From Nemertoderma westbladi (Eukaryota; Xenacoelomorpha; Nemertodermatida; Nemertodermatidae): 64,000 bases of DNA. The stretch covers positions 1 to 64,000 of the forward strand of contig JAUCBJ010001847.1 of NCBI GenBank assembly GCA_032718475.1. The letters run 5' to 3'. Position 1 is the stretch's first letter. Each line of letters begins with the position of its first letter. The position numbers were made by a program, and so were the translations under genes. The notes beneath the pieces are model-generated. The model was not told the DNA's origin. It ran no database searches and saw only the letters and a program-made list of their open reading frames with translations. Shown piece after piece: positions 23,652 to 34,132 of the stretch.

Positions 23652-26600
23652 CTACTGTTCTAATCCGCCATGGAGGGGCAAGGGGAGACCAGCGCCGTCC
23701 TCTAGCCCCAGGCCACTGCGCCACCGCATGCGGGATCCGCGCAGACAGTGGGATGTGCCACGGACGATGGCGAATAATATTCGCGTCCGGACCCATCCCA
23801 TGACTGTCGCGTAGGGTTTCCCCCAGGATGCATGGAGTCTGGTGGCTATGACTCTGAGCAGTCTATTGGCCTGCGGTGCCAACACTCCGTCGCACGAAGC
23901 CACGAAGGGAGAGAAATCGCCGCGACGAGCTGCTACAGCAGCCGCGTATAGCCGCTTCTTCTCGTCCTCCGCCGCCTCGAGAACGGTCATAGGAGCGCGG
24001 TTAACGTACGACTCGGCGTCAAGGTTGGTTGACCTGATATCGATCAACGCCTGAGTCTGCACGTTAAACGCGCCCCTAATCCCTACATCGCACCGCAGCC
24101 CTGTCCCGTCACCTTCCTCCAACTGCTCCCTTACTACTGGCTCCAGCATTACATTGCGCGGCCCAAACGCCAACGCCGCGAGGTCGCCCACAGTATCTCT
24201 CAGCTCATTGTGGCGCTGGATGACGAGGCCGCCCTTCTTACAGTTCAACCCATGGTTCAGGTCGAAGGCAGCCCCGCATCCGTCGCACCGGCTGTGTACT
24301 CCAAGGAGGGGACTTCCGTATCGCACGGCGATCGCGTCACGAAACTCACGTGGGGATAGATCGTACTGGAGGTCCGCCCGGGGAATCGACGAGATCCAGC
24401 TACCGGTTTTGTACTCCGCCGCTCGGCGGATAGTGCGGCAGCGGCGTTCGGTCATCGCCCCCAGTGCCTCCTCGAACTCTGAGATCTCGGTCAGTTTCCG
24501 GTCGTCTCGGTCGACCTTCCTCGCCTTCGCCAAGCAGTCCCGGTGGGCTGGGAGGTCGAATTCCTCGGTGCCGGCCATCGCGCCGCTCAGGAACCGGGTC
24601 CCGTGCAAGGATACAAGGTACGACGGTTTTGCCTCGGCTACCGGATTTCGCAGTCCTAGACCTCCTCGTTGTGGGGACAAACTAAACAGTTTTCGTTCTG
24701 CCGGAGTTATGGTTCCTCCGATCACTGCAGGAAGGAATCTTTGGGCGATGGCTGTCTCTAGAACGGCGTACTCCTCTTCGCAGTCGACGGTAACCCTCTG
24801 GAGATACGCCCACTCACGCTGCAACGAGCAGACCATGGCGGAGAAGGCCGCCTGTGGTTGGGATTCAGCCATCGTCGCCAGTGCGTCCGTCGCCTCTACC
24901 CACGCAGCCACCTTCGCCCGCACATACTGGCGTCGTTCTCCCGAACTCCCGAGAAACCCCCCGAGAAACCGGTGTCCCGTTACAATCTTTATCTGGTGGC
25001 CACTGAAGACTCTGCGAGCCTCGTCCTCGTACTCGGGGTCGACTACGAGGTAGCATTTGGACGTCTCGGGGAAGTAACCAAAAGCTGGGCCGAGTTTGAG
25101 CAGCTCCTCAAACCACCGCAGTAAGTCTGGGAGTTCACCCGCCCCGCCAGAATCGTCGGCGTACCAACTCTCCCGGACTGTAGGGGACCGTAAACTCCGG
25201 ATCAACGGGAGGGCTCCGATGGCGTACAGCAGCATTGCAAGGGGGTCGCCCTGGGTAACGCCCTCCGCGCTGAATATAATTGCGTCAGTCCCCTTCATGA
25301 CAAGGATACTGTGGCCCCGATAACTGTTAAACAGGAATGTAGAGCATCGTGGCCACAGGCAGCGCGCGTTCCACAACGCAGCTACCCGGTTGAGCGAGTT
25401 GAACGCGTTGGCCGCGTCCACCAGTAGCACCCCCCAACCCGAGTCACTGTTATCCTCGAACAGCGATGACATCGAGTGTATCGCAGCCTCGACTCCTGCG
25501 GAGGTCCCCGCCGACAGCTGTTCGGCGCCACACGTGATGGTGACGTCATCCCCTGTGATCGCGGCCATTGCGCGGGCCATTATACGCCGGAGACACTCCC
25601 CGATTCCGATGGGCCGCACACCCGGACACTTATCCAGCGCGATCAGTCGGCCAGACATAAGTGCCCGGACAGACTCCCACGGTACAACTACATTCGCTAG
25701 AGTCCGGGTGATTGCAGCAACTGTGTCTCGGAGGCGCTCACTATGGGCGCCATAGCGGAGCAGATAATCCTGCCAGCGTGTGGAGTCGCAACCCGCGGGA
25801 CCGCCGCCACCGTGCAGGCGCCGGGCCACCTCCTCGATGTGCGCCGCCGTCACGTCGACGTCGACCTTGAGAGGCGGCTCGCCGCACTGTATTAATGATT
25901 CTCTATTGGGAGGCGCTGCAGCCGGGTGTTTATTCCGAAGAACATCGAGTACTTTGACTCTTTGCTGACCAACTTCGATATCGGACTCTGGGTCCAACAC
26001 GCCTCCGGACTCCCGACCGGTCACCCAGCGGACTGCGTTTCTTACCTTCCCCTCCAACATTAGTCTCGTAAACACACGGACTGTGTGTTCTTTATCCGAA
26101 TTGGGGGGTTGGGTTCCTGCACGCCTTCCTGTAGTGCGCCCAGGGGAGCCTCGCTCAGCCTCTTGTAAGAGGGCTTCGATCTCGCCGGAGCGCCACAACG
26201 CCACCCTGCGGCTGATTAGGCGGCGGATATCGGCCGCCTTAACGATCTTTGGATCTCGATGTGTGATCAATGCGTCGACCAGCATTAAACGTTCGGAACG
26301 AGCTGATGATTCACCACGACCAAGTCCAGCTACTAAAGCCTTAGCCTCGTTGTCGAGCAAGGATACCACGTCCCTACCAACAGAGCCACCCGGGAGTCTG
26401 TAGCGAGAGCCCTGGAGCTGGGTGACTCTACGCCACTGGTGTAATATAAGGTCCGGTGGGTCTCCCTTCTCCCGCAGCGGTGCGCCAAAGGCTCTCTCCA
26501 TTAGACCGTCGGTGTCCACGCTGTGTAGCGGACCTGATGGGTGGCCCGCTTGCCAGTACTCGTCAAGAATGTCGCTAACATTGGCCCTATTTCTGTTTGG

Positions 26601-29090
26601 CAGAAGCGTTGAACCAACACCTGACACTTTTGGGCGACTTTGTGTTGTTTTTGGCCTAGTGGGTTGCACCCCAGACGTGGTGGCGATGATGGGTGGCGTC
26701 CCAGAGACGGTGGCGCTGATTGGTGGCGTCCCGGAGACGGTGACAATGATGGGTGGCGTCCCAGAGACGGTGGCGCTGATGGGTGGCGTCACAGAGACGG
26801 TGGCGCTGATGTGTGGCGACCCCAAGACGGTGGCGGCGGTGGGTGGCGCCCCCAGGACGGTGGCGATGGTGTGTGGCGTCACAGAGACGGTGGCGCTGGT
26901 GGGTGGCGGCCCCAAGACGGTGGTGATGGTGGGTGGCGTCACGGAGACGGCGGCGCTGGTGGGTGGCGTCCCGGAGACGTTGGCAACGGTGGGTGGCGTC
27001 CCGGAGACGGTGGTGATGGTGGGTGGCGTCACGGAGACGGCGGCGCTGGTGGGTGGCGTCCCGGAGACGGTGGCAACGGTGGGTGGCGTCCCGGAGACGG
27101 TGGTGATGGTGGGTGGCGTCACGGAGACGGCGGCGCTGGTGGGTGGCGTCCCGGAGACGGTGGCAACGGTGGGTTGTGTCCCGGAGACGGTGGCGATGGT
27201 GGGTGGCGTCCCGGAGATGTAACATCCCTGTAACTGATTTAGAATATCCATGTCTGATGGCTCTACTGTCTCGCCAGATGATTGGCTTCCCAAATGGGTT
27301 GGGGGACCAGTTGTCATTCCAGGAGGGTGATCTGACCCTGGGCAACGTTGGGAGACTGGTCCGTGAATGCGTAGAGTACCATTTGCTTTGATGGCCACTA
27401 ACCGCGCGCACGATGGACAATGGGTACTGAGGGCGCTGGTGCGTCCCGTTGGACCGACACCGATACTGGTGGGAGCTGACAAACCGATGTCCAGACCAGA
27501 AGTGGCGGAACAACCGACACCCAGAGGGTTGGGGATGGAATGATCGACACCCAGGCTGGTAGAGGCGGAATGACTGACACCCGCACTGTGAGGGGCTGAC
27601 TGACCGACACCTGGACTGGTTGGGGCGGAATGACCGACACCTGGACTGATAGGGACGGAAAGACCGACACCTGGACTGGTAGGGACGGAATGACCGACAT
27701 ACTGACTGACACCCGGACTGGTAGGGACGGAGTGACCAACACATGGGCTGGTTCGGACGGAATGACCGACGTCCGGACTGGTAGAGGCAGAAAGACCGAC
27801 AACCGGACTGATAGGGATGACTGGGACCGACTGAGCGAGACCTGGACTGGTAGGGACGGCATAACCGACACCCGGACTGGTAGGGACGGAATAACCGACA
27901 CCCGGACTGGTAGGGGCAGAAAGACCGACAACCGGAATGATAGGGACGAGTGGGACCGACTGACCGACACCTGGACTGGTAGGGACGGAATAACCGACAC
28001 CCGGACTGGTAGGGGCAGACTGACCGACATACTGACTTATACCCGGACTGGTTGGGACTGAATAACCGACACCCGGACTGGTAGGGGCAGAAAGACCAAC
28101 AACCTGACTGATAGGGACCGACTGACCGACACCTGGGCTGGTTGGGACGGAATAGCCGACCCCCGGACTGGTAGGGGCAGAATAACCGACACCCGGACTG
28201 GTTTGGGCAGAATGACCGACACCCGGACTGGTAGGGACGGGATAATCGACACCCGGACTGGTTGGGACAGAATAACCGACACCCAGACTGGTAGGGACGG
28301 GATAATCGACACCCGGACTGGTAGCGACAGGATAATCGACTCCCGGACTGGTCGGGACGGAATGACCGACACCCGGACTGGTAGGGGCAGAAAGACCAAC
28401 AACCTGACTGATAGGGACCGACTGACCGACACCTGGACTGGTTGGAACGGAATAACCGACACCCGGACTGGTAGGGGCAGAATGACCGACACCTGTACTG
28501 GTAGGGGCAGAATGACCGACACCGGGACTGGTAGGGGCAGAATGACCGACACCCGGACTGGCAGGGGCAGAATGACCGACACCCGGTCTGGTAGGGGCGG
28601 GATAATCAACATCCGTACTGGTTGGGACGGAATAACCGACACCTGGAACTGGGGAACCCGACTGGTAAGACACCGACACCGGGGGACCCGATGAGGGGGC
28701 CGGGGATCCAGCGCCCATTTGCGGGGTTAATGTGCAGTCCGGATCGAATTCTCCTGGGGTTAGAGTCTGGTCCATCAGGTCGTCGAGCTCCTCCAGGGTT
28801 GAGTTTATAACTTCCTGGGTTACATAGCCGTTATGCGAAAGGCCCGCTGTGGCTTGACGCGGTTTCCATCTGGGCGAGTTGGATACCAGATAGTCGAGAA
28901 CCCCGTGGCCCGCGGAACCGCTGTACCTCGGGGGCATCGCGAGACTATCTGGATCGGGTGAGCTCGGCCCGTTCGCGCACGAGTTCTGCTCCAGAGGTTT
29001 GCAGGAGGAACAGGGAACTCCCGCACAAGCACACTTGCACCCTCGGCAAGAGCCGCTGCGACACTTGCAGCAGCGCTGGGATGGCGCCAT
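23652..29090 (-). CDS. Retroelement polyprotein: Cys-rich, RT, zinc knuckle, endonuclease
   Basis: An uninterrupted frame of 1812 codons. Residues 7-38 form a dense cysteine cluster (CCKCRSGSCRGCKCACAG and CSSC), similar to CRC-type zinc domains. About residues 140-550 and 620-810 are two low-complexity tracts of 10-residue repeats (SPGVGHSAPT-like and VSGTPPTVAT-like). The reverse transcriptase follows, with GVRPIGIGECLRR near 1157, VDAANAFNSLNR near 1210, EGVTQGDPLA near 1275 and catalytic YADD near 1309. At 1601-1616 is a zinc knuckle C-x2-C-x7-H-x4-C. It is followed by RHNELRD, then CDVGIRG and LIDIRST near 1664-1685, which fit a PD-(D/E)XK restriction-like endonuclease. Such knuckle-plus-endonuclease tails are known from the CRE, R2, R4, NeSL and Hero groups. 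I cannot place the clade. No residue known to be essential looks mutated, so it may be active. Confidence 0.88.
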   Translation of the reverse strand: MAPSQRCCKCRSGSCRGCKCACAGVPCSSCKPLEQNSCANGPSSPDPDSLAMPPRYSGSAGHGVLDYLVSNSPRWKPRQATAGLSHNGYVTQEVINSTLEELDDLMDQTLTPGEFDPDCTLTPQMGAGSPAPSSGPPVSVSYQSGSPVPGVGYSVPTSTDVDYPAPTRPGVGHSAPASPGVGHSAPTSPGVGHSAPTSTGVGHSAPTSPGVGYSVPTSPGVGQSVPISQVVGLSAPTSPGVGHSVPTSPGVDYPVATSPGVDYPVPTSLGVGYSVPTSPGVDYPVPTSPGVGHSAQTSPGVGYSAPTSPGVGYSVPTSPGVGQSVPISQVVGLSAPTSPGVGYSVPTSPGISQYVGQSAPTSPGVGYSVPTSPGVGQSVPLVPIIPVVGLSAPTSPGVGYSVPTSPGVGYAVPTSPGLAQSVPVIPISPVVGLSASTSPDVGHSVRTSPCVGHSVPTSPGVSQYVGHSVPTSPGVGLSVPISPGVGHSAPTSPGVGQSAPHSAGVSHSASTSLGVDHSIPNPLGVGCSATSGLDIGLSAPTSIGVGPTGRTSALSTHCPSCARLVAIKANGTLRIHGPVSQRCPGSDHPPGMTTGPPTHLGSQSSGETVEPSDMDILNQLQGCYISGTPPTIATVSGTQPTVATVSGTPPTSAAVSVTPPTITTVSGTPPTVATVSGTPPTSAAVSVTPPTITTVSGTPPTVANVSGTPPTSAAVSVTPPTITTVLGPPPTSATVSVTPHTIATVLGAPPTAATVLGSPHISATVSVTPPISATVSGTPPIIVTVSGTPPISATVSGTPPIIATTSGVQPTRPKTTQSRPKVSGVGSTLLPNRNRANVSDILDEYWQAGHPSGPLHSVDTDGLMERAFGAPLREKGDPPDLILHQWRRVTQLQGSRYRLPGGSVGRDVVSLLDNEAKALVAGLGRGESSARSERLMLVDALITHRDPKIVKAADIRRLISRRVALWRSGEIEALLQEAERGSPGRTTGRRAGTQPPNSDKEHTVRVFTRLMLEGKVRNAVRWVTGRESGGVLDPESDIEVGQQRVKVLDVLRNKHPAAAPPNRESLIQCGEPPLKVDVDVTAAHIEEVARRLHGGGGPAGCDSTRWQDYLLRYGAHSERLRDTVAAITRTLANVVVPWESVRALMSGRLIALDKCPGVRPIGIGECLRRIMARAMAAITGDDVTITCGAEQLSAGTSAGVEAAIHSMSSLFEDNSDSGWGVLLVDAANAFNSLNRVAALWNARCLWPRCSTFLFNSYRGHSILVMKGTDAIIFSAEGVTQGDPLAMLLYAIGALPLIRSLRSPTVRESWYADDSGGAGELPDLLRWFEELLKLGPAFGYFPETSKCYLVVDPEYEDEARRVFSGHQIKIVTGHRFLGGFLGSSGERRQYVRAKVAAWVEATDALATMAESQPQAAFSAMVCSLQREWAYLQRVTVDCEEEYAVLETAIAQRFLPAVIGGTITPAERKLFSLSPQRGGLGLRNPVAEAKPSYLVSLHGTRFLSGAMAGTEEFDLPAHRDCLAKARKVDRDDRKLTEISEFEEALGAMTERRCRTIRRAAEYKTGSWISSIPRADLQYDLSPREFRDAIAVRYGSPLLGVHSRCDGCGAAFDLNHGLNCKKGGLVIQRHNELRDTVGDLAALAFGPRNVMLEPVVREQLEEGDGTGLRCDVGIRGAFNVQTQALIDIRSTNLDAESYVNRAPMTVLEAAEDEKKRLYAAAVAARRGDFSPFVASCDGVLAPQANRLLRVIATRLHASWGKPYATVMGWVRTRILFAIVRGTSHCLRGSRMRWRSGLGLEDGAGLPLPLHGGLEQ
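26660..27215. repeat. 30-bp coding minisatellite 1 in the retroelement
   Basis: About 18 units of 30 bp, typically GGTGGCGTCCCGGAGACGG and then TGGCGATGGTGG with variants, encode the minus-strand peptide VSGTPP(T/I)(V/S)A(T/A). All length changes keep the frame. Confidence 0.93.
27440..28660. repeat. 30-bp coding minisatellite 2 in the retroelement
   Basis: About 40 units of 30 bp, of the form CCGACACCCGGACTGGTA followed by GGGGCAGAATGA, encode SPGVG(H/Y)S(A/V)PT on the minus strand. Some units have expanded internally, but the frame is preserved. The sequence differs from minisatellite 1 although the unit length is the same. Confidence 0.93.
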
Positions 29091-29243
29091 GTAGGGGAAT
29101 CCGCTCGAAAATCCGGCGATAGATCGTTCACGTTGCGATGTAGCAGCCTATCAGTATGTTGCACCGTGGTGACGTCAGCCGTGACGTCAACAGTCAGTAC
29201 TGTATAGTTTTCCAAAACAAATTTTTTTTTTTTTTTTTTTTTT

Positions 29244-31570
29244 GTCTCTTACATTGAACCCGGATCATCAGCAATGTCACTTACATTGAACCCGGATCAT
29301 CAGCAAATGTCTCTTACATTGAACACAGATCATCAGCAAATGTCTCTTACATTGAACCCAGATAATCAGCAAATGTCTCTTACATTGAACCCAGATCATC
29401 AGCGAATGTCTCTTACATTGAACCCATATCATCAGCAAATCTCGCTTACATTGAACCCGGATCATCAGCAAATGTCTCTTACATTGAACCCAGATCATCA
29501 GCAAATGTCTCTTACATTGAACACAGATCATCAGCAAATGTCTCTTACATTGAACTCAGATCATCAGCAAATGTCTCTTACATTGAACCCAGATAATCAG
29601 CAAATGTATCTTACATTGAACACAGATCATCAGCAAATGTCTCTTACATTGAACCCAGACCATCAGCAAATGTGTCTTACATTGAACTCAGATCATCAGC
29701 AAATGTCTCTTACATTGAACCCAGATAATCAGCAAATGTCTCTTACATTGAACACAGATCATCAGCAAATGTCTCTTTCATTGAACCCAGACCATCAGCA
29801 AATGTGTCTTACATTGAACTCAGATCATCAGCAACTGTATCTTACATTGAACCCAGATCATCAGCAACTGTATCTTACATTGAACCCGGATCATCAGCAA
29901 ATGTCTCTTACATTGAACTCAGATCATCAGCAAATGTCTCTTACATTGAACCCAGATAATCAGCAAATGTCTCTTACATTGAACACAGATCATCAGCAAA
30001 TGTCTCTTACATTGAACCCAGACCATCAGCAAATGTGTCTTACATTGAACTCAGATCATCGGCAAATGTATCTTACATTGAACCCATATCATCAGCAATG
30101 TCACTTACATTGATCCCAGATAATCAGCAATATCTTACATTGAACCCATATCATCAGCAAATGTCTCTTACATTGAACCCGGATCATCAGCAATGTCACT
30201 TACATTGAACCCGGATCATCAGCAAATGTCTCTTACATTGAACCCGGATCATCAGCAATGTCACTTACATTGAACCTGGATCATCAGCAAATGTATCTTA
30301 CATTGAACACAGATCATCAGCAAATGTCTCTTACATTGAACCCAGATAATCAGCAAATGTCTCTTACATTGAACACAGATCATCAGCAAATGTATCTTAC
30401 ATTGAACCCAGACCATCAGCAAATGTGTCTTACATTGAACTCAGATCATCAGCAAATGTCTCTTACATTGAACCCAGATCATCAGCAAATGTATCTTTCA
30501 TTGAACCCAGATCATCAGCCAATGTATCTTACATTGAACCCGGATCATCAGCAAATGTATCTTACATTGAACCCGGATCATCAGCAAATGCCTCTTACAT
30601 TGAACTCAGATCATCAGCCAATGTATCTTACATTGAACCCATATCATCAGCAAATGTATCTTTCATTGAACCCAGATCATCAGCAAATGTATCTTACATT
30701 GAACTCGGATCATCAGCAAATGTCTCTTACATTGAACCAGGATCATCAGCAATGTCACTTACATTGAACCCAGATCATCAGCAAATTTATCTTACATTGA
30801 ACCCGGATCATCAGCAAATGTCTCTTACATTGAACCCGGATCATCAGCAATGTCACTTAGATTGAACCCAGATCATCATCAAATGTCTCTTACATTGAAC
30901 TCAGATCATCAGCAATGTCTCTTACATTGAACCAAGATCATCAGCAAATGTATCTTACATTGAACCCGGATCATCAGCAAATGTCTCTTACATTGAACCC
31001 GGATCATCAGCAATATCACTCACATTGAACCGGATCATCAGCAATGTCACTTACATTGAACCCAGATAATCAGCAAATGTCTCTTACATTGAACACAGAT
31101 CATCAGCAAATGTCTCTTACATTGAACCCAGATCATCAGCAAATGTATCTTACATTGAACCCGGATCATCAGCAATGTCACTCACATTGAACCCGGATCA
31201 TCAGCAATGTCACTTACATTGAACCCAGATAATCAGCAAATGTCTCATACATTGAACCCAGATCATCAGCAAATGTCTCTTACATTGAACCCAGATCATC
31301 AGCAAATGTCTCTTACATTGAACCCAGATCATCAGCAAATGTCTCTTACATTGAACCCAGATCATCAGCAAATGTATCTTACATTGAACCCGGATCATCA
31401 GCAATGTCACTCACATTGAACCCGGATCATCAGCAATGTCACTTACATTGAACCCAGATAATCAGCAAATGTCTCATACATTGAACCCAGATCATCAGCA
31501 AATGTCTCTTACATTGAACCCAGATCATCAGCAAATGTCTCTTACATTGAACCCGGATCATCAGCAAATT
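29244..31570. repeat. 33-bp satellite array, right block
   Basis: Continues the array of 21332-23452 with the same monomer, about 70 units. Variants with GGATCATCAG and CACAGATCATCAG are more frequent here. A block near 31200-31420 recurs 229 bp further on. It ends abruptly at GCAAATTCGAGG. Confidence 0.96.
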
Positions 31571-32235
31571 CGAGGTCCATCAACTATAATACCTTTACTA
31601 TTATTATATCGGCTAGTTGTAGAACCTACTATTATCAAATTAATTAAAAACTAAACAATTAGGGAACAATGTATGCATACTAATATTAATAAGTGGACAA
31701 TGGATGCATAATAGCTTATGGGAAACACAAGTCACCTCTAATTCATCTAGTACTATCATGTACTACTAGTAACTAAGATATTTCAGCTAGCAGCTAACAA
31801 TGATACTACTTAAAGTATCTAAGGAAAAAATCAAGACATTTAATTGTATACGGGCCTACCGAATAATTCCTCGTTCCTGATTTATTACTTGAACACTGAA
31901 ATATTAATTAAAATTATTTAATTTCGTCACAAATAATATAGCTGCAATCAATAATGCTGGTTAAAATTAAGATTAATTTAACGTCTTGCTTCAACAATTC
32001 TTGAACTTATGGGGGGGGGGGGGGGGGCTGATGAGAGGCCACGAATCACCTCTGCCACAGGTAATCCTGCGCGCAATAACAAATGTGAAATAGATAGAAG
32101 AACTAATAAATAAAATAAATACATTGTCTTGTACTATTAAGTCCCTGGGGGTGCCCTGCTTCCTCCCAAGTCCTGTTGCCACCCCCCCCCCCCCCCTTTG
32201 TTGTACAGCCCCAGTCGTAACTTTAGAATTCGACA
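31571..32235. other. Noncoding with G17 and C15 runs
   Basis: No gene. Homopolymers of 17 G (32011-32027) and 15 C (32182-32196) stand in otherwise AT-rich sequence. Confidence 0.7.
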
Positions 32236-32580
32236 GGTTTTGCAGATTTCAGAAGAGTAGATGGTGTCCCTCCAGAGGTCTTTAAAATGCCAGAGTGTTT
32301 ACAGCTTTTTCAGTTTATTATCATAAACATGTATAAAACGAAGAGAGTCCCACAAGAAAAGGTGCCAATTGCCAAGAAGGGCAACCCAATACTCTATGGA
32401 TCTTTTCGGAGAATCTCATTGATCTCGATTGCTGCAAAGCTATACAATAGAATTCTATTAAATCGTATCAGGGATCCCATTGAGAGACTGCTCCGTGGAA
32501 ATCAGAATGGGTTCCGTAAAGGTCGTGGGACCATGGAGCCCATTTTGGCACTTAGAAGGATAATTGCAGAATTGTCTACT
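32236..32580 (+). pseudogene. LINE-A reverse transcriptase fragment
   Basis: This fragment corresponds to about 50975-51315 of the large LINE-A copy. It encodes part of the RT N-terminal region (LISIAAKLYNRILLNRIRDP and NQNGFRKGRGTMEPILALRR) with small deletions. Both ends are truncated and C-runs stand on both sides. Confidence 0.9.
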
Positions 32581-32633
32581 ACAACAAGAACTATTTATGG
32601 TGGTAGGAAATTCTGGGGAGGAAACATGACAGA

Positions 32634-32659
32634 CCCCCCCCCCCCCCCCCCCCCCCCCC
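32634..32659. repeat. Run of 26 C
   Basis: The longest of seven G or C homopolymers in the window. It lies about 55 bp after the LINE-A fragment. Confidence 0.95.
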
Positions 32660-32989
32660 TAGGTGGTATAACAATGTTTATTTTGGTCACCTTTGAATAA
32701 TTTATTATTATATTTACAAAATAATTGTGTGATAAACCATACAGTATAAACGATTTCCATATAAAATGCAAACAGTTGATTTGTTTAGTACATTATTACA
32801 CTAAGTTCATACTGTAGTACAGTATACAGTTACCATCAAACAAACAGTTGTGTTGTCACAAAAAGTAAACAGTCGGCCGAAGCCGGAGGCGACCCGAAGG
32901 CTCCTCTTTAAGGTAGGGGTGGGCGCTACTCCTATCTGCTACCCGAAGGTAGGGGTGGGCGTTACTCCTATCTGCTACCCGAAGGTATG

Positions 32990-33105
32990 GACTATTACAT
33001 TTTGTTGGGCACAGCTTTAGCAAAGTCGGCAATGACGTCCAGGTGGGATAGAACTGGTGACCTCCGGGTTGGAAGTCTGACGCACTAACCATTCAGCTAG
33101 CGGTA
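32990..33105 (-). mobile_element. tRNA-like SINE-2 copy
   Basis: On the minus strand it shows AGCTGAATGGTTAGTGCG (A box), then GTTCTATCCCACC (B box with one change) and GACGTCATTGCCGAC. It shares this order with 52500-52626. Just left of it a 36-bp unit starting GGTAGGGGTGGGCG is repeated twice (32912, 32948). To its right, near 33190-33235, another tRNA-like pair of boxes (GGTTCGAGCCC on the minus strand) is visible. Confidence 0.7.
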
Positions 33106-33990
33106 GGGGTGGCTAGTACTCCAATCCCTTGCTTTGCTCCCGGTAATTCAACTGGTCCATATTTTATCGACCCCATTGGACCCTGGCTGGGCTCGAACCT
33201 TCAACCAATTGATTGCAGGCACTGCGTTCAACTACAGTAACTGAGAAACCCCGCATTTCATGAAAAGTAGATATATTATACAATTGAGTAGTGTCGAACT
33301 GACGACATTTTTTGACTACATACTATTGAATGCTGTTTCGATAATTCGCTAAATTGAAATTGAAAATCGATTATCAAAGTTAGTCTAGGTGATTCTCGCA
33401 AACAGATTGAAAAATCAAATTGCTTGTAATAGAAATATAGTTAAAGGTCTGAAAAAAAAATAACTAAATACTAATAATAATTTACAGTCGAAAATTAATC
33501 TCATCTATACATAATAGGTAGTATTTATTTGAGTCCATTCATTCATTTGAGTCATTCAATGTCTCCTGTCATTAATACCAGTACTACAGTATTATGTGAC
33601 GTCAGTTGCATAAGGCAGAAAAACAGATAACGTCACGCGATTCAGAGCACACCATTATTGTTATACAATCCATATTTTTTTTTACAGATAAACCATATTA
33701 CCGGTACCTAATGAGCTGAGATATAATGTAGTTATTATTCTTACAAAACGATAAAAAAAAGGAAAATGTTCAAAGCAATAAAGGTTAATCATTTTTCTGG
33801 TGTCAGTAGATTGGCACGCTGTGACTCACTTATCCGCTGGATGTCGCAATGAAGATATTTTGGCAACCCCATCTGACCTTTTACTTTTTCTTTCTATACG
33901 ATTGGAAGTTATTCTGTAAATAAGTTGAATAATTAAAGTTCATGTTATTTCCAATTTAAATCATAATTTATAATATACTATTAATACAAT
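33106..33990. other. Noncoding, PDE1 intron 2
   Basis: Apart from the tRNA-like boxes near 33190-33235, nothing is recognised. Confidence 0.45.
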
Positions 33991-33994
33991 ATCC

Positions 33995-34065
33995 CCCCCA
34001 TTTTGGCCAATTAATATCTCGTATCGTCTCAATGTTAAATTATCAATTAAGAGAAAGTTTGTTAA
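33995..34065 (-). repeat. Dispersed repeat family R3, short copy
   Basis: GCCAATTAATATCTCG and CTCAATGTTAAATTATCAAT match the end of the family. It is truncated. Confidence 0.55.
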
Positions 34066-34132
34066 GTTAAGGGGCAATGGTCAAAAAGGGGTTTTCTGAT
34101 GGTGAAATGCAGAAACCATCTTTATCCCAAAT

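Larger units (their letters stand above)
23453..29243 (-). mobile_element. RLE-type retroelement inserted in the 33-bp satellite
   Basis: The element runs from the A-run at 29243 down to 23453 on the minus strand. Its 5' flank ends ATGTAAGAGAC and its 3' flank starts again ATGTAAGAGAC, an apparent 11-bp target duplication in satellite sequence. It has one large open frame (29090-23652), a 131-bp 5' leader and a 200-bp AT-rich 3' tail without poly(A). Unusually, 22 A residues on the sense strand stand at the 5' junction. The coding part is strikingly GC-rich compared with the AT-rich surroundings. The intact frame suggests recent insertion. Confidence 0.85.

Noticed and set aside
24154-28810. 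Plus-strand frames opposite the retroelement gene, up to 299 codons
   Set aside because: They are antisense shadows of a GC-rich gene and its 30-bp repeats; the minus frame carries all RT motifs.
28820-29215. 131-codon minus-strand frame overlapping the retroelement start
   Set aside because: It is in another frame over the first 270 bases of the polyprotein gene, and the Cys cluster and downstream domains are in the main frame.
21332-31570. Regularly spaced repeats resembling a CRISPR array
   Set aside because: The 33-bp units abut directly without unique spacers, and the genome is eukaryotic.
21497-31654. MSLTLNPDHQQ-type repeat proteins
   Set aside because: The 33-bp unit is a multiple of three, so frames persist. 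32-bp units break them often, and no start, splice or conserved domain is seen.
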